Assembly: GCF_015207425.1 (NCBI RefSeq)
Contig: NZ_JADEWZ010000034.1
Span: forward strand, 1 to 57,774
DNA from: Lusitaniella coriacea LEGE 07157
Lineage (GTDB): Bacteria > Cyanobacteriota > Cyanobacteriia > Cyanobacteriales > Spirulinaceae
DNA length: 57,774 nt
Direction of reading: 5' to 3'
Under the pieces are notes generated by a model. The model made no database searches, was not told the DNA's origin, and saw only the letters and a program-made list of their open reading frames with translations. Below are positions 28,401-38,921 of the stretch, in pieces. Position 1 is the first letter of the stretch. Every line of letters starts with the position of its first letter. A program made the position numbers and the translations under genes.

Positions 28401-30774
28401 ATATCGAGAGTTAGTCGAGTCCCAGGATCGCGTCCTGGTCTGTCGCTGGCTGCCCGATACCACCTTGACCTTTGTCAACCAGTCTTACTGTAACTATTTC
28501 GGTCGTTCCGCAACGGAACTGCGAGGGATCTCATTTTTTGACTTTCTCCCCGACCCCCAAACCCAGGAGGCCGTTTCTGCTTCAATTGCCACGATGCAAG
28601 CAACCCTAGAACCGCAAACCTACGATCATAAAGTCCTCTGCCCCACGGGAGAACAACGCTGGATCAGTTGGACCGATCAGCCCATTCTCAATAGCAATGG
28701 AGAGTTGGTAGAATTCCAATCCTTCGGGGTGGATATCACCGACCAGAAGCGGCGAGAAGAGGCGCTGCGCTTGATTGCAGCAGGAACGGCTTCTCAAACG
28801 GGAATTGCCTTTTTCCGTGCCTGTACTCGCTATCTCGCTCAGATTTTGCAAGTCCGCTATGGATTTGTGTTGGAGATTGTCGATCGCGAAAAACTAAGAG
28901 CGCGATCGCTGGCATTTTGGACGGGAGAAGATTTTATTGAAAATCAAGAATACGATTTGACAGGAACGCCCTGTGGAATTGTCGAACAAGGGTCAATGGT
29001 TTTCTGTACCTCAGAGGTGCAAAATCATTTTCCAGAGGGTCGAGTCTTAGCCAGATATAACATCCAAAGCTATTGCGGGATTCCCATTCGAGACTCTCAA
29101 GGTCAGATTATCGGTCACCTCGGCGTGATGGACGCATCTCCCTTCAATCTCAATTCCGACCAAAAGACGATCTTGCAAATTTTTGCCGCCCGTGCGGGAG
29201 CAGAACTCGAACGCCAGCAAGCAGAGATTGCCCTGCAACAGACCAAAGAAACCGCAGAAATGGCGAATCGCGCCAAAAGCAGTTTTCTCGCTTCGATGAG
29301 TCACGAACTGCGAACCCCCCTCAATGCGATTCTCGGCTTCAGTCAAATTTTAGCGGGCGATCCGTCTCTCAATGGCATACAACAAGAACAGTTGGAAATT
29401 ATTAATCGCAGTGGCGAACATCTTTTGATGTTGATTAATGATATTCTCTCCATGTCAAAAATTGAAGCGGGTCATATGACGCTCAATGAAACCCGTTTCG
29501 ATCTTTCCGGGTTGCTTGAGGACATTCTGGGTATGCTACAGCTTAAAGCCGAGGGGAAGGGACTCAGACTTTATTTGGAGCGCGATCCCGAAGGGATCTG
29601 CCATTCGGCAGCACGCGCGGTGCCGCAATATATCAAAGCCGATGAAGGCAAACTGTCTCAAGTGGCGATTAACTTGTTGGGCAATGCCATTAAATTTACC
29701 CCAACCGGCAGCGTCACCCTGCGCGTCTTTACACAACAGAGGGAACAGGGAATAGGGAATAGGGAACAGGGAATAGGGAATAGGGAACAGGGAATAGGGA
29801 ATAGGGAACCAGGGGAGAGACAGGGAGAACCCGAAAATTCTGCGATTACCCTCCAATTTGAGGTTGAAGATACGGGCATTGGGATTGCCCCAGAGGAAAT
29901 TGCGACGCTGTTCGATCCTTTCGTTCAAACTGCTTCTGGGAGAAAAACCCGACAGGGAACGGGATTGGGCCTCGCCATTAGCCGCGAATTCGTGCGATTG
30001 ATGGGGGGAGACATTTCGGTGACCAGCAAATTGGGGCAAGGATCGACCTTTCACTTCGAGATTCAAGCCCAACCGGCAACGGCTGCGGAGGTTCCACCTT
30101 CCAATTTCTACGATCGCGCGATCGGCTTGCAACCCGGTCAAGAATCCTATCGCATTTTGGTCGTTGAGGATGTCCTCGAAAATCGCAAACTCCTGGTTCA
30201 ACTCCTCGAACCCTTTGGGTTTGAAGTGCAAGAAGCAGAAAATGGCGAAGACGCGATCGCGCTATGGGAGACTTGGCAGCCGCACCTGATTTTGATGGAT
30301 ATTCAAATGCCCGTGATGGACGGTTACGAGGCCATTCGCCGAATTCGAGCGCGGGAATCTCCAGAACGCGATCGCCCGATCAAAATCATTGCCTTTACCG
30401 CTAGCGTTTTTGAAGAAGAACGCGCCGCAATTCTCTCTGCGGGATGCGACGACTTTATTCGCAAACCCCTCAAAACCGAAAAACTCTGGGAAAAACTCGC
30501 CCATCATCTCGGCGTGGAATATCGCTACGCAACGGAAAATCGCTCTGAGGAGAAAGCGAGCAAATCCTTAACCCCCACAGATCTTCAGCAGATGTCCCCC
30601 CAATGGATTGAGGCGCTGCGCGAAGCTGCCCTTGCAGTGGATAACTCGCGATTGGAAGAATTAATCGAACAAGTGCGCGATCGCGCCCTCGCCCTTGTCC
30701 TTCGAGAATTAATCGAGAATTTCCGTCTGGATATCCTGATTGAGTTAACCCAAAACCGTAAATCCCCATCGTGA
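25405..30774 (+). CDS. Giant multi-sensor hybrid histidine kinase (REC, PAS/GAF array, HisKA-HATPase, REC)
   Basis: A 1789-residue soluble kinase. Domains (approximate): REC 5-125; PAS 150-260 and 265-385; GAF 400-555; PAS 565-685 and 690-805; GAF 825-985; PAS 1010-1145; GAF 1150-1280; HisKA with His in [14 protein letters not shown] (about 1298); HATPase 1405-1555 ([29 protein letters not shown]); REC 1580-1700; shared helical tail. The ATG at 25405 is chosen because it directly begins [13 protein letters not shown]; an earlier in-frame start would overlap the previous gene by 53 bases. Two repeat-derived insertions interrupt the ATPase region: a 37-bp palindrome ([11 protein letters not shown], 29581) and STRR heptamers translated as REQGIGN repeats (29741). 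Both keep the frame, so the protein is presumably still made. Confidence 0.93.
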   Translation: MKKHDIQILLVDDEPENLRFLSKVLTLQGYRVQRAISGEIALKAVKITPPDIILLDIVMPHINGFAICEQLKAEPKTAEIPIIFLSSLHDTIAKLKAFHAGGADYITKPFHLEEVLVRITHQLTIQSLQRQLKRDREQLHQSEERLRTIISTISDAIVVLNHRQQVCFVNPAAEKLWERSASEFLGQTLDLSLEEFERQTLEIQQTSGQTRIAEMQVERVVWEGESAYLASLRDVSERHQTQERLRLLERAIEASGNGIFIVDAQGENRPISYANSGFEKITGYSPQAALDRHYQFWLEENSPQTEREILEGAIADGKECQVVLPTHRLDNPPNWHELTISPVYSSPGTLTHFIGVQTDISDRVAFEFALQKRERYLQVLVQVQQQLLTCPDSQTCDRQILKLLGSLLGADLAYLIETRPQNAGTPEMREKAAWQTEATSPTPFKDYSDRWTDILTRGNPIFGSVEAFPPEERKILEKKGIRSLLILPLNARGELLGFLSFEHRAATISWDNSEIAVLQSAAAAIALKQEQLRDRIALQESEARYRRIVETSNEGIWVVDAEHRTVFINPKLSAMLGYSPGDLLKNPSFSFLDGEWEAIVHSYLDRRHAGNDEQHDCQLIAQDGSELWVILSATPILDEAGCYAGALAMITDITQRKKAELALRETTSRLSALIQNLQVGILVEDNHRRIALTNQEFCQMFRVSTPEDALIGQDCILAARSIAQQFTNPQTFLQRIDRLLKRKEIETHEELERTDGRTFERDYVPISIDGQNFGHLWVYRDISNRKQAQITLQQQFWRALLIKQITQEIRASLNLEQIFQTAARQIGQVLEVDRCLIHTFHSDPIPRIPIMAEFQTPDRASLSGIEIPILGNPHALAVLAQDEAVVSDDVYAEPLLVPQRDLCRQLEIRSMLTVRTSYRGQPNGLIAVHQCARSRRWNPEEIELIEAVANQLGIAIAQAKLLEQEKQRRQELDRQNQYLQQEIRDRQIVEAALRESETRYRELVESQDRVLVCRWLPDTTLTFVNQSYCNYFGRSATELRGISFFDFLPDPQTQEAVSASIATMQATLEPQTYDHKVLCPTGEQRWISWTDQPILNSNGELVEFQSFGVDITDQKRREEALRLIAAGTASQTGIAFFRACTRYLAQILQVRYGFVLEIVDREKLRARSLAFWTGEDFIENQEYDLTGTPCGIVEQGSMVFCTSEVQNHFPEGRVLARYNIQSYCGIPIRDSQGQIIGHLGVMDASPFNLNSDQKTILQIFAARAGAELERQQAEIALQQTKETAEMANRAKSSFLASMSHELRTPLNAILGFSQILAGDPSLNGIQQEQLEIINRSGEHLLMLINDILSMSKIEAGHMTLNETRFDLSGLLEDILGMLQLKAEGKGLRLYLERDPEGICHSAARAVPQYIKADEGKLSQVAINLLGNAIKFTPTGSVTLRVFTQQREQGIGNREQGIGNREQGIGNREPGERQGEPENSAITLQFEVEDTGIGIAPEEIATLFDPFVQTASGRKTRQGTGLGLAISREFVRLMGGDISVTSKLGQGSTFHFEIQAQPATAAEVPPSNFYDRAIGLQPGQESYRILVVEDVLENRKLLVQLLEPFGFEVQEAENGEDAIALWETWQPHLILMDIQMPVMDGYEAIRRIRARESPERDRPIKIIAFTASVFEEERAAILSAGCDDFIRKPLKTEKLWEKLAHHLGVEYRYATENRSEEKASKSLTPTDLQQMSPQWIEALREAALAVDNSRLEELIEQVRDRALALVLRELIENFRLDILIELTQNRKSPS
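29581..29617 (+). repeat. 37-bp double-hairpin palindromic element, in-frame copy 2
   Basis: The first 22 bases are identical to the copy in the Uma2 gene, with the same two-hairpin layout and terminal CGCG. It is translated as [13 protein letters not shown] between strands of the kinase ATPase domain, where sister kinases in this cluster read [10 protein letters not shown] or PDVPQYI without the extra residues. Confidence 0.75.
29741..29810 (+). repeat. In-frame STRR heptamer array inside a kinase gene
   Basis: Ten tandem heptamers GGGAACA/GGGAATA in the order CAA-CAA-CAA-C (C = ACA type, A = ATA type). Three heptamers make 21 bases, seven codons, so the array is translated as REQGIGN repeats without breaking the frame. 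It lies between the N box and G1 box of the ATPase domain. Confidence 0.85.
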
Positions 30775-33617
30775 CGATCGACCCGCTTAAACAAACCCTC
30801 GCCAAAACGTATCGCCGCGTCCCCTTACGTGCGGTTTTGACCGTGCCTTTAGTGCTGCAAATTATCGGTGCGGTGAGCTTAGTGGGGTATCTCTCCTTTC
30901 GCAACGGACAGCGATCGGTAGAAGACCTCGCCAATCAATTAATGAGCGAAGTCGGCTATCGTGTCGAGCAACATCTCGACAATTACCTCGCGATTCCCCA
31001 CAAAATCAATCAAACTAACGCTAACGCCATTGAGTTAGGGATACTCGATGTTAGCGATTTTCCCCTGGCGGGGCGGTACTTTTGGCAGCAACTTCAGGTT
31101 TTTGAACCCGCAAGTTTCATTCAATTCGGCAGCAAACAGGGAGATTTTATCGGTGCCGAACGTCTTAAAAATGGAGCCTTTGCCATTGAGATCAAAAACG
31201 CACAAACCGCACCCGATAAATATTCCTACGCCGCCGATCCTCAAGGAAACATCACAACAGAACGGCTGGGATTCAAACAAAATTACGATCCGCGCGATCG
31301 CCCTTGGTACAAAGCCGCTCAGAAAGCCCAACAGCCCACCTGGAGCGAAATTTATCAATTTTCTACCGATACCGCCGTTCGCCTGGGAATCACTGCCGTA
31401 CAGCCCTTCTACGATGAGGAGGGAACATTTCAAGGCATCCTCGGCACGGATATCGTTCTCTCCCAACTGGGGGATTTTCTCAAAACCATTGAAATTGGCG
31501 AATCCGGACATATTTTTATTGTCGAACGCGATGAATTTTTGGTCGCCACCTCCAAACTCTCTCAACCCTTTCTCCTCGATGAGGGGAAAGCCCAGCGAAT
31601 TAAGGCAACCGATAGTGACGATCCTTCGATTCGCTCGACAGTGGAGCAGGTTCAGGAGCGTTTTGGTCGGTTGAGCGCGATCGATCGCCCGCAAAAATTC
31701 TCCTTCGAGTTAGCCAGAGAGCGACAGTTTGTGCAAATTTTCCCCTTATCGGAAGGTCGAGGGATTGATTGGTTGATTGCGATCGTCGTTCCCGAAGATA
31801 ATTTTATGGAACGGGTGAATACCAATACCCGCACCACAATTCTGCTCTGTCTTGCCGCCGCACTGCTGGCAATTTTGGTGAGTTTGGTGACGGCGCGTTG
31901 GATTACCAAACCCATTCTCCGCCTCAATGATGCAGCGAAGGATATTGCCAAAGGGGAATGGGATAAAACGGTGACCCTCAAACGCAAAGATGAATTGGGA
32001 CAGCTTGCCAGGGCGTTTAATGGCATGGCGAGTCAATTAAGGGAATCTTTTAACACTCTAGAGGAGCGCGTAGAGGAGCGCACGTTTGAATTGGCTCGAG
32101 AAAAAGAGAAGGCAGAGGTTGCCAATCAAGCGAAAAGTACGTTCCTGGCGAATATGAGTCACGAGTTGCGTTCCCCTTTGAATGCGATTCTCGGTTTTAC
32201 GCAAATTTTGCTCCGCAGTCCTAATCTGAATCCTCAAGAGCAGGAAAATGTCAGTATTATTCTGCGCAGTGGCGAACACCTGCTGACTTTGATCAATCAA
32301 GTCCTGGATTTATCGAAAATTGAGGCGGGACGCATCGCACTGAATGAAAAAAGTGTCGATCTTTACCGCTTGCTCGACGATCTCGAAGATATGTTTCAGT
32401 TACGGGCAGAGGAGAAACAATTAACACTAGATTTTGAGCGAGACGCACGGGTTCCTCGCTATATCCGAACGGATGAGGTGAAGTTGCGTCAAGTGTTAAT
32501 TAATTTGCTCAATAATGCGGTGAAGTTTACAAATGCGGGCGGGGTGATGTTGCGCGTTGCTCTTTCTGGGGAGTCTTTTGAGGAAATTCAAAGCGAGCAG
32601 CCTCCCGTTCCCCCCAATCTAGAGGAGACGGAGAAACAAGACGGGGGGAAAACGGTTAATTTGCACTTTGAAGTTGAAGATACGGGGATGGGGATTGCGT
32701 CAGAGGAACTCGATTGCCTTTTTGAAGCGTTCGTGCAAACCCAAGCGGGGAAAGATTCCCAGGAAGGAACGGGTTTGGGGTTGCCGATCAGTCGTAAATT
32801 TGTCAGATTGATGGGAGGGGAGATTGATGTCCGCTCGCAATTGGAGCGCGGGACGATGTTTTTGTTTAGTATTCGTGCGGGGGTGACAGATGCACGGGCT
32901 TTAGAAGAACGAGGGAAGATCGGTCGTCGCGCGATCGCGCTCGAACCCAATCAACCACGCTACCGCATCCTGCTCGTGGACGATCGCGCGACCAATCGCC
33001 AACTTCTGGTTCGATTGCTCAATCCCTTCGGTTTTGAACTCCAAGAAGCAGAAAATGGCAAAAACGCGATCGCGATTTGGGAGCGCTGGAAGCCCCACTT
33101 AATCTTTATGGATATGCGAATGCCCGTCATGGACGGTTACGAAGCGACCCAACGGATTAAAGTGACCACACAGGGGAATGCTACCGCGATTGTCGCGCTG
33201 ACTGCCAGCGTCTTAGAAGAAGAGAAAGCGATTATTCTCTCTGCGGGATGCGACGATTTCATGCGCAAGCCGTTTCGGGAAAATGATATTTTTGCCGTCA
33301 TGAGCAAACATATTGGGGTGCGTTATGTATATGAGGATTTAGCGCCGCAAGAGACAACAGCGAACGGGGAAGAACTCGACGCGATCTCGCCGGAAAAAAT
33401 TTCCCGACTTCCTTTTGAATGGGCGAACAATCTAGAAAGTGCGCTCCGACAAGGAGACTTGGAGTTAATTGCCACCCTCGTCGAGCAAATTCGCACCGAA
33501 CATCCTCAATTTGCCAAAATCGTTACTCATTACGCCGAGCAGTTTGAGTTCGACAAAATTTTGGATTTACTTGCTGAAAGTCACCAAGAAAGAAATTATG
33601 AATCAGACACCCTCTGA
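30771..33617 (+). CDS. Membrane-bound sensor hybrid histidine kinase (Cache-HAMP-HisKA-HATPase-REC)
   Basis: A 948-residue protein with a first membrane span at about 20-42, a periplasmic Cache-type sensor (about 50-345, including [20 protein letters not shown] and [12 protein letters not shown]), a second span at about 350-372 and HAMP (about 372-425). HisKA follows with His in [14 protein letters not shown] (about 463), then HATPase ([29 protein letters not shown]), receiver (about 735-855, [16 protein letters not shown]) and the helical tail shared in the cluster. It is the only member of the cluster with a periplasmic sensor, so it may supply external ligand input. The GTG start at 30771 overlaps the previous stop (GTGA). 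Confidence 0.92.
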   Translation: MTIDPLKQTLAKTYRRVPLRAVLTVPLVLQIIGAVSLVGYLSFRNGQRSVEDLANQLMSEVGYRVEQHLDNYLAIPHKINQTNANAIELGILDVSDFPLAGRYFWQQLQVFEPASFIQFGSKQGDFIGAERLKNGAFAIEIKNAQTAPDKYSYAADPQGNITTERLGFKQNYDPRDRPWYKAAQKAQQPTWSEIYQFSTDTAVRLGITAVQPFYDEEGTFQGILGTDIVLSQLGDFLKTIEIGESGHIFIVERDEFLVATSKLSQPFLLDEGKAQRIKATDSDDPSIRSTVEQVQERFGRLSAIDRPQKFSFELARERQFVQIFPLSEGRGIDWLIAIVVPEDNFMERVNTNTRTTILLCLAAALLAILVSLVTARWITKPILRLNDAAKDIAKGEWDKTVTLKRKDELGQLARAFNGMASQLRESFNTLEERVEERTFELAREKEKAEVANQAKSTFLANMSHELRSPLNAILGFTQILLRSPNLNPQEQENVSIILRSGEHLLTLINQVLDLSKIEAGRIALNEKSVDLYRLLDDLEDMFQLRAEEKQLTLDFERDARVPRYIRTDEVKLRQVLINLLNNAVKFTNAGGVMLRVALSGESFEEIQSEQPPVPPNLEETEKQDGGKTVNLHFEVEDTGMGIASEELDCLFEAFVQTQAGKDSQEGTGLGLPISRKFVRLMGGEIDVRSQLERGTMFLFSIRAGVTDARALEERGKIGRRAIALEPNQPRYRILLVDDRATNRQLLVRLLNPFGFELQEAENGKNAIAIWERWKPHLIFMDMRMPVMDGYEATQRIKVTTQGNATAIVALTASVLEEEKAIILSAGCDDFMRKPFRENDIFAVMSKHIGVRYVYEDLAPQETTANGEELDAISPEKISRLPFEWANNLESALRQGDLELIATLVEQIRTEHPQFAKIVTHYAEQFEFDKILDLLAESHQERNYESDTL

Positions 33618-35055
33618 AAGCGATCGACCCAGTATTTTGGTGGTAGACGATACCCCGGAAAATTTGCGCCTGCTGGTCAATTTATTAACGCAGAAAGGCT
33701 ATAAAGTCCGCGCCGTTCCCAGTGGAAAATTAGCACTTTCAGGAATTGAGCTATCTCGCCCGGATCTGATTTTGCTCGATATTATGATGCCGGAAATGAA
33801 TGGGTATGAAGTGTGCGAAACGCTCAAAGCCAACGATAGTACGAAAAATATTCCGGTGATTTTTATCAGTGCCATGAGCGAAGTTCTCGATAAAATCCAA
33901 GCTTTTGAGGTGGGAGGGGTAGACTACGTAACCAAGCCCTTTCAGGCAGAAGAAGTCTTAGCGCGCGTCGAGTTACACCTGGACAATCGCAATTTGCAAA
34001 AAAACCTAGAAGCGAGAAATCAAGACTTAGCCAAAGCCCTCGAACAACTCACAGCAACCCAAAATTACCTGATTCAATCGGAAAAAATGGCAGCCCTCGG
34101 ACAATTGGTAGCGGGAATTGCCCACGAAATTAATACGCCCTTGGGCGCAATTCGTGCCTCCTCTAGCAACATCGTTCGCGCTTTAGAGGAGTCTTTGGGG
34201 GAGTTTCCCAAACTGTTTGGCAGACTTTCTGAGGAACAACAAGATGTGTTTGTGAGCTTAGTGGACGAAGCGCGATCGCGCCAAAAAAATTACGGAACCG
34301 TCCCTCCCTTAGAAACTCGCACCCGCAAGCGTGCCTTAACCCGCCAGTTGCAAAAATACGATATTGAGGAAGCGCGCTATATTGCCGATACGCTCATGGA
34401 TATGGGGATTGAAGGAGAAGTCGAACCGTTCCTCAGCCTACTTCAATGCCCCGATGCGGAAGAGATCGTGCAACTGGCATACAATTTCCTCAGCCTGCAA
34501 CTCAATAATAAAAATATTACGATTGCTGTTGAGAATGCCTCAAAAGTCGTTTTTGCTCTGAAACGCTACGCCCACTACGATCACACTGGAGACAAACAAG
34601 TTGTTGATATTCCTGAAAGTTTAGATACCGTTCTGGAGTTATACCACAATCAGCTCAAGCAGGGGGTGGCAGTCCGGCGAGATTATCGCCCCTTACCCAC
34701 TTTGTGGGGTTATCCCGACGAGTTAAACCAAGTTTGGACAAATTTGGTACAAAACGCCTTACACGCAATGAAAGGTAAAGGAACCTTGGAAATTTGTGTG
34801 GATTGCTGCGATAGTAACATTGCGATCGAATTTACCGATTCCGGGAGTGGGATTCCTCCAGATATTCAAACGCGAATTTTCGATCCCTTCTTTACCACCA
34901 AATCTGCTGGAGAAGGCAGTGGCTTGGGGTTAGACATTGCTAAGAAAATTGTTGAGAAGCATAAAGGGGAGATCGCAGTGAATAGTATTCCGGGGCAAAC
35001 CACCTTTAAAATCCTGCTTCCTGTTGAAGAGAAACCGCGCGATCGCGGAAAATAG
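33598..35055 (+). CDS. Response regulator-histidine kinase (REC-HK)
   Basis: A 485-residue protein: N-terminal receiver (about 12-130; LILLDIMMPEMNGYEV, YVTKPFQ), a coiled coil, and a kinase core whose histidine motif is GIAHEINTPLGAIRAS, with N box NLVQNALHAM, G1 DSGSGIPPDI and G2 GSGLGLDIA. This kinase belongs to a different subfamily from the SHELRTPLN type of its neighbours. An unusually long insert (about 100 residues, with RKRALTRQLQKYDIEEARYI) lies between the histidine motif and the N box. The ATG at 33598 is chosen because [18 protein letters not shown] begins a receiver properly; it overlaps the preceding gene by 20 bases. Confidence 0.9.
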   Translation: MNQTPSESDRPSILVVDDTPENLRLLVNLLTQKGYKVRAVPSGKLALSGIELSRPDLILLDIMMPEMNGYEVCETLKANDSTKNIPVIFISAMSEVLDKIQAFEVGGVDYVTKPFQAEEVLARVELHLDNRNLQKNLEARNQDLAKALEQLTATQNYLIQSEKMAALGQLVAGIAHEINTPLGAIRASSSNIVRALEESLGEFPKLFGRLSEEQQDVFVSLVDEARSRQKNYGTVPPLETRTRKRALTRQLQKYDIEEARYIADTLMDMGIEGEVEPFLSLLQCPDAEEIVQLAYNFLSLQLNNKNITIAVENASKVVFALKRYAHYDHTGDKQVVDIPESLDTVLELYHNQLKQGVAVRRDYRPLPTLWGYPDELNQVWTNLVQNALHAMKGKGTLEICVDCCDSNIAIEFTDSGSGIPPDIQTRIFDPFFTTKSAGEGSGLGLDIAKKIVEKHKGEIAVNSIPGQTTFKILLPVEEKPRDRGK

Positions 35056-35094
35056 TGAATTCAAGTCTTGTTTGCAATCCTCCCCCCTATTGTC

Positions 35095-35484
35095 ATGCCT
35101 AAATCGATCATTCTGTGTGTTGACGACGAACCCATTGTTCTCACCAGCTTGAAAGAGCAACTCAAGCGGCGATTCGGTCGCCAATATATGTATGAAACCG
35201 CCCAAAATCCGGTAGAAGCCTTACAAATTATCGAAGAGTTAATCGAAGACGAAATTGAAGTTTCTCTGGTGATTGCCGATTGGTTAATGCCCGATATGAA
35301 AGGGGATGAGTTTTTGATTCAAGTTCATGAGAAATGTCCTAAAACTGTCACTATCATGCTCACCGGACAAGCAGATACCGATGCTGTCGAGCGCGCTAAA
35401 CTAAAAGCTAACTTACACCGATGTTTGAGCAAACCTTGGACGGAGGATGAATTAGTCGCCGTCGTTCTTTCTGGATTGGAGTAG
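35095..35484 (+). CDS. Single-domain response regulator
   Basis: A 129-residue receiver domain with no output module: acidic pair in LCVDDEP, acceptor Asp in [15 protein letters not shown], Thr in [10 protein letters not shown] and Lys in [10 protein letters not shown]. The LTGQAD/KPW signature is typical of receivers found with HD-GYP or hybrid kinases. The next gene begins with a close copy of this domain, so the pair looks like a tandem duplication. The ATG at 35095 is preferred over an upstream TTG. It ends seven bases before the next start, clearly in operon. Confidence 0.92.
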   Translation: MPKSIILCVDDEPIVLTSLKEQLKRRFGRQYMYETAQNPVEALQIIEELIEDEIEVSLVIADWLMPDMKGDEFLIQVHEKCPKTVTIMLTGQADTDAVERAKLKANLHRCLSKPWTEDELVAVVLSGLE

Positions 35485-35491
35485 GAGATGC

Positions 35492-37471
35492 ATGAGTAAA
35501 CGGGCAATCCTTTGTGTCGATGACGAACGAGTTGTTTTAAACAGTTTAAAAGAACAACTCAAGCGTCACTTTGGCAAGCAATATACTATTGAATTGGCGA
35601 GTAGCGGTCAAGAAGCCCTCTTGATTCTTGAAGAACTCCAAGAAGAGCAGATCGAAATTCCCCTAGTGATTTCTGATGAAATCATGCCCGATATGAAGGG
35701 CGATGAATTGCTGATTCGCCTCCATGCAAAAGCCCCGAAAATGTTGAAAATCATGCTCACGGGGCAGGCGAGTGCGGATGCAGTGGGAAATGCCGTTAAC
35801 AATGCTAATTTATATCGCTACATCACCAAGCCTTGGGATGAAACCGATCTCCTATTGACCGTCACAGAAGCATTAGAGCGCTACACACTCGATCGCGTAA
35901 TCGCCGAACAAAACCAAACCCTACATAAATTAAACGCTTCCCTAGAACGGAAAGTTGCCGAACGAACCGCTCAATTGCAACAGGCAATGAAGGTTGCAGA
36001 AGCGGCAAACGTGGCAAAAAGTAGATTTATCGCCAATATGAGCCACGAATTGCGCACGCCCCTCAACGCAATTATTGGTTTTAGCCACATCCTGATTCAC
36101 GACTTATCTCTAACCCCAAAACATAGAGACTATCTGGGTATTATTAATCGCAGTGGCGAACATTTATTAGGTTTAATTAACGATATTCTTTCGATTTCTC
36201 GGATCGAAGCGGGTCAAGCCATTTTACACGAAGTTTGTTTCGATCTCTACCGCCTGCTCGATTCGATTTATGAAATGCTACAACTCAAAGCAAAAGATAA
36301 GGGTTTGACCTTCGATTTCCAGTGTCTCCCGGATGTTCCGCAGTACATTCAAACCGACGAAGGAAAGTTGCGCCAAATCTTGATTAATCTTTTGAGTAAC
36401 GCCATTAAATTCACCGAAAAAGGTCGCGTTCGCCTGCAAGTCTCCACCGCCATTATCGGTTCGCAATTGCCTTCAGAAAAGCCAAAAAACGATCGCGCCC
36501 AAAACTTTCAACCCATTCATTCCATCACCTTTGAGGTAGAAGATACCGGAATTGGCATCGCCGCCCAGGAAATAGAGATGCTGTTCGACCCCTTCGTGCA
36601 AACGGTGACAGGGAGCAAAGCCATGCAAGGAACGGGTTTAGGCTTGGCAATCAGTCGCGAATTCGTGCGGTTGTTGGGGGGGGATATTTGCGTGAATAGC
36701 CAAGTTGAGTGCGGTTCGACCTTTAGTTTTGAAATTCGCGCGATCGCGTCCAACCCAGCTTCTGTGCGTCCGCCCGTCCCCTACAAAAAAGTTGTTGGGT
36801 TAGCCCCCAATCAAGAACGCTATCGCATTTTAATCGTTGAAGATGTTTTGGAGAATCGCCAGCTTTTGGTTCAACTCCTCAAACCCCTGGGATTTGAAGT
36901 GCAAGAAGCAGAAAATGGCAAAGACGCGATCGCGAAATGGCAAACCTGGCAGCCTCAACTCATTTTGATGGATATGCATATGCCCCTCATAGACGGCTAT
37001 GAAGCCACAAAACAAATTAAAAGCAAAATCGCTCAATCCCAAGAACCCACTCCCCCAACCGCAATTGTTGCCCTCACCGCAAGCGTCTTTGCCGAAGAAC
37101 AAGCCGCAATTTTCGCCTCCGGTTGCGATGATTTTCTCGCCAAACCCCTACAAGAAAAATTACTGTGGGAAAAATTAGCCCATCATTTAGGCGTGCGCTT
37201 CCTCTATCAAGAAGAATCGTCGTCTTCTGCCCAATCCGACCTTCAAAATCAGCAACACTCCAACTTAACGCTACAAGACCTCAAAACCATGCCTTCAGAA
37301 TGGATTGCCCAACTCCACTTAGCCGCAATGGCAGTCAACGATCGCGCGATTTCTCAACTTATCCAAGAAATTCCCGAAACAGAAAGCACTTTGGCGAACG
37401 CACTCAGGGATCTCGTTCATGATTTTCGCTTGGATACCATTCTTGAAGTAACGCAATCTGCCGTTGATTAG
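35492..37471 (+). CDS. Hybrid histidine kinase (REC-HisKA-HATPase-REC)
   Basis: A 659-residue soluble kinase: receiver (about 5-125, [23 protein letters not shown]) very similar to the preceding single-domain regulator; coiled coil; HisKA with His in [14 protein letters not shown] (about 184); HATPase ([29 protein letters not shown]); second receiver (about 440-565, [16 protein letters not shown]); and the shared helical tail ([15 protein letters not shown] ... [15 protein letters not shown]). GTAGGAG sits just ahead of the ATG. Last gene of the signalling run. Confidence 0.93.
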   Translation: MSKRAILCVDDERVVLNSLKEQLKRHFGKQYTIELASSGQEALLILEELQEEQIEIPLVISDEIMPDMKGDELLIRLHAKAPKMLKIMLTGQASADAVGNAVNNANLYRYITKPWDETDLLLTVTEALERYTLDRVIAEQNQTLHKLNASLERKVAERTAQLQQAMKVAEAANVAKSRFIANMSHELRTPLNAIIGFSHILIHDLSLTPKHRDYLGIINRSGEHLLGLINDILSISRIEAGQAILHEVCFDLYRLLDSIYEMLQLKAKDKGLTFDFQCLPDVPQYIQTDEGKLRQILINLLSNAIKFTEKGRVRLQVSTAIIGSQLPSEKPKNDRAQNFQPIHSITFEVEDTGIGIAAQEIEMLFDPFVQTVTGSKAMQGTGLGLAISREFVRLLGGDICVNSQVECGSTFSFEIRAIASNPASVRPPVPYKKVVGLAPNQERYRILIVEDVLENRQLLVQLLKPLGFEVQEAENGKDAIAKWQTWQPQLILMDMHMPLIDGYEATKQIKSKIAQSQEPTPPTAIVALTASVFAEEQAAIFASGCDDFLAKPLQEKLLWEKLAHHLGVRFLYQEESSSSAQSDLQNQQHSNLTLQDLKTMPSEWIAQLHLAAMAVNDRAISQLIQEIPETESTLANALRDLVHDFRLDTILEVTQSAVD

Positions 37472-37536
37472 CACCCTCAGCATCTATTTCCATTACAATC
37501 AAACTGATTTGCCCTATCCTCCTTTCAATTGACTCT

Positions 37537-38001
37537 GTGAAGCGAAAAAAATTCTCGATCGAAACCCTAAAAACTAATCCGATGGTTCGTTGGTGGGCCA
37601 TTGGACTTTTTTTCACAGGAGCAAATATTCCCCTCCTCGGAGTAATGAAAGATGTACTCCACATCCCTTGGTTAATTGCAACCTTAATCTCAACAGAAAT
37701 CGTCACGCTGTTGCGTTTTCCCCTCAACGATCGTTGGGTATTCGGCTATCCCCGTCCCACCTGGAAGCGCCTCTGGCAATATCACGTTGCTAACATCAGC
37801 AGTACGGTCATTTGGGTGAGTGCGGCGAACCTGTTTCCTTTGTTAGGGATTCCTCACCTGATTGGTGCGGTTTTAGCGACAGGAGTTTCTGTGGGGTGGA
37901 GTATGATGACCAATTTTCTGTGGGTTTGGCGCAAAAAAGGAACGCAGCAAGCCTCTTCCCCGAAATCGCCAAAAACCCGCGAACTCCTTCCCAAAGAATA
38001 A
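37537..38001 (+). CDS. GtrA-like membrane protein
   Basis: A 154-residue protein with four predicted spans (about 18-36, 45-62, 85-105, 112-133) and the GtrA family (PF04138) hallmarks: a charged first loop (LRFPLNDRWVFG) and the terminal TNFLWVWRKK. Relatives flip or transport polyprenyl-linked sugars in surface polysaccharide or lipid glycosylation. The start is a GTG at 37537; the next in-frame ATG at 37582 would cut into span 1, so the GTG is preferred, with limited certainty. No glycosyltransferase is adjacent. Confidence 0.78.
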   Translation: MKRKKFSIETLKTNPMVRWWAIGLFFTGANIPLLGVMKDVLHIPWLIATLISTEIVTLLRFPLNDRWVFGYPRPTWKRLWQYHVANISSTVIWVSAANLFPLLGIPHLIGAVLATGVSVGWSMMTNFLWVWRKKGTQQASSPKSPKTRELLPKE

Positions 38002-38086
38002 ACTCAAAAAACGTGACCCAAATCCTGTCAAATCACGGACAAAAAGCTAGGATCGAGGGAAAGATCGTTATTCGCTAGAAACTACT

Positions 38087-38794
38087 ATGACCAGTGTTGC
38101 CCAGTTTCACTATACAGACGAACAAATTCGAGCTTGGCTGCGCGGACTCTTAACCATTGCTTGGGCTGACGGGCAATTCGATCCAGAAGAACAAGAATTA
38201 ATTGCCCAGCTAACCCAAGACGAACTTGCCCCAACTACAGATTTGGGCGATCTCGAACCCATCTCTCCCGCAGAACTCGCTACCGCTTTTGGTAACGATA
38301 AAAGCACGGCGGAAAACTTCCTGAGAACAGCAGTCATGATGGCGTTGGCAAATGGAGTCTATTCTGTTGAAGAAGCAGAAGTCATTGATGATTTTCTCGC
38401 TGCTTTAGGAGTAGAAATCGAAGCCCTCAAATCCCTCAAACAGACGCTATACGACCCCAGCAAGCACGAACTTGAGGTGGATATTGACGAGACAGCAGAT
38501 GCCATAACGGGTATCTCGTCGCCGGGACAACCGCCTGTCGATCCCTTGCAACCCGTGCGCGTTTGGCTAGATGATATGGAAGTTGAAGATCCGCGCGTGG
38601 CTCGATTTGTCTGTAAAATGATTCCGCCCCAATGTCCTTTTGAACGAGATATTAAACTCTTTGGACGCAAAATCGTTCGCATTCCTCCCATGTGCAAACT
38701 CAATCCCCTGTACGAACAGTTAGTGGGTTTGCGCTTCCGTTCTTTGTCCTATTTAGCGGATGATTGCGGCGAAGATGTGACGAAATATTGTTAA
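38087..38794 (+). CDS. TerB-like / Mo-dependent nitrogenase C-terminal domain protein
   Basis: A 235-residue protein of two parts. The N-terminal half (about 10-125) is helical and TerB-like (LLTIAWADGQFDPEEQELIA; ALANGVYSVEEAEVIDDFL). The C-terminal half (about 150-235) matches the cyanobacterial Mo-dependent nitrogenase C-terminal domain (PF06967): VRVWLDDMEVEDPRVARFVC ... IPPQCPFERDI ... CKLNPLYEQLVGLRFR, with conserved cysteines. Despite the name this family is widespread in non-diazotrophs, so nitrogen fixation is not implied. GAGGGAAAG lies upstream. Confidence 0.85.
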   Translation: MTSVAQFHYTDEQIRAWLRGLLTIAWADGQFDPEEQELIAQLTQDELAPTTDLGDLEPISPAELATAFGNDKSTAENFLRTAVMMALANGVYSVEEAEVIDDFLAALGVEIEALKSLKQTLYDPSKHELEVDIDETADAITGISSPGQPPVDPLQPVRVWLDDMEVEDPRVARFVCKMIPPQCPFERDIKLFGRKIVRIPPMCKLNPLYEQLVGLRFRSLSYLADDCGEDVTKYC

Positions 38795-38921
38795 AAGAGA
38801 GTTTATTGGGATCTATTCGTGGCGGTGGGTTTTGTAAATTTCTAATGGATCTTAAATACCCGCGATCGCGAACTCAAAACCTGCCCGACTCTCCTTTCCT
38901 CTTCCTTCCCCTTTATACTTT

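Noticed and set aside
29536-30231. 231-codon open frame on the minus strand inside the giant kinase gene
   Set aside because: It lies opposite well-conserved HATPase and receiver domains and its composition reflects the antisense of a GC-rich gene and STRR repeats.
38087-38794. Nitrogen fixation inferred from the Mo-dependent nitrogenase domain
   Set aside because: The domain name is historical and the family occurs in non-diazotrophs; no nif gene is in the window.
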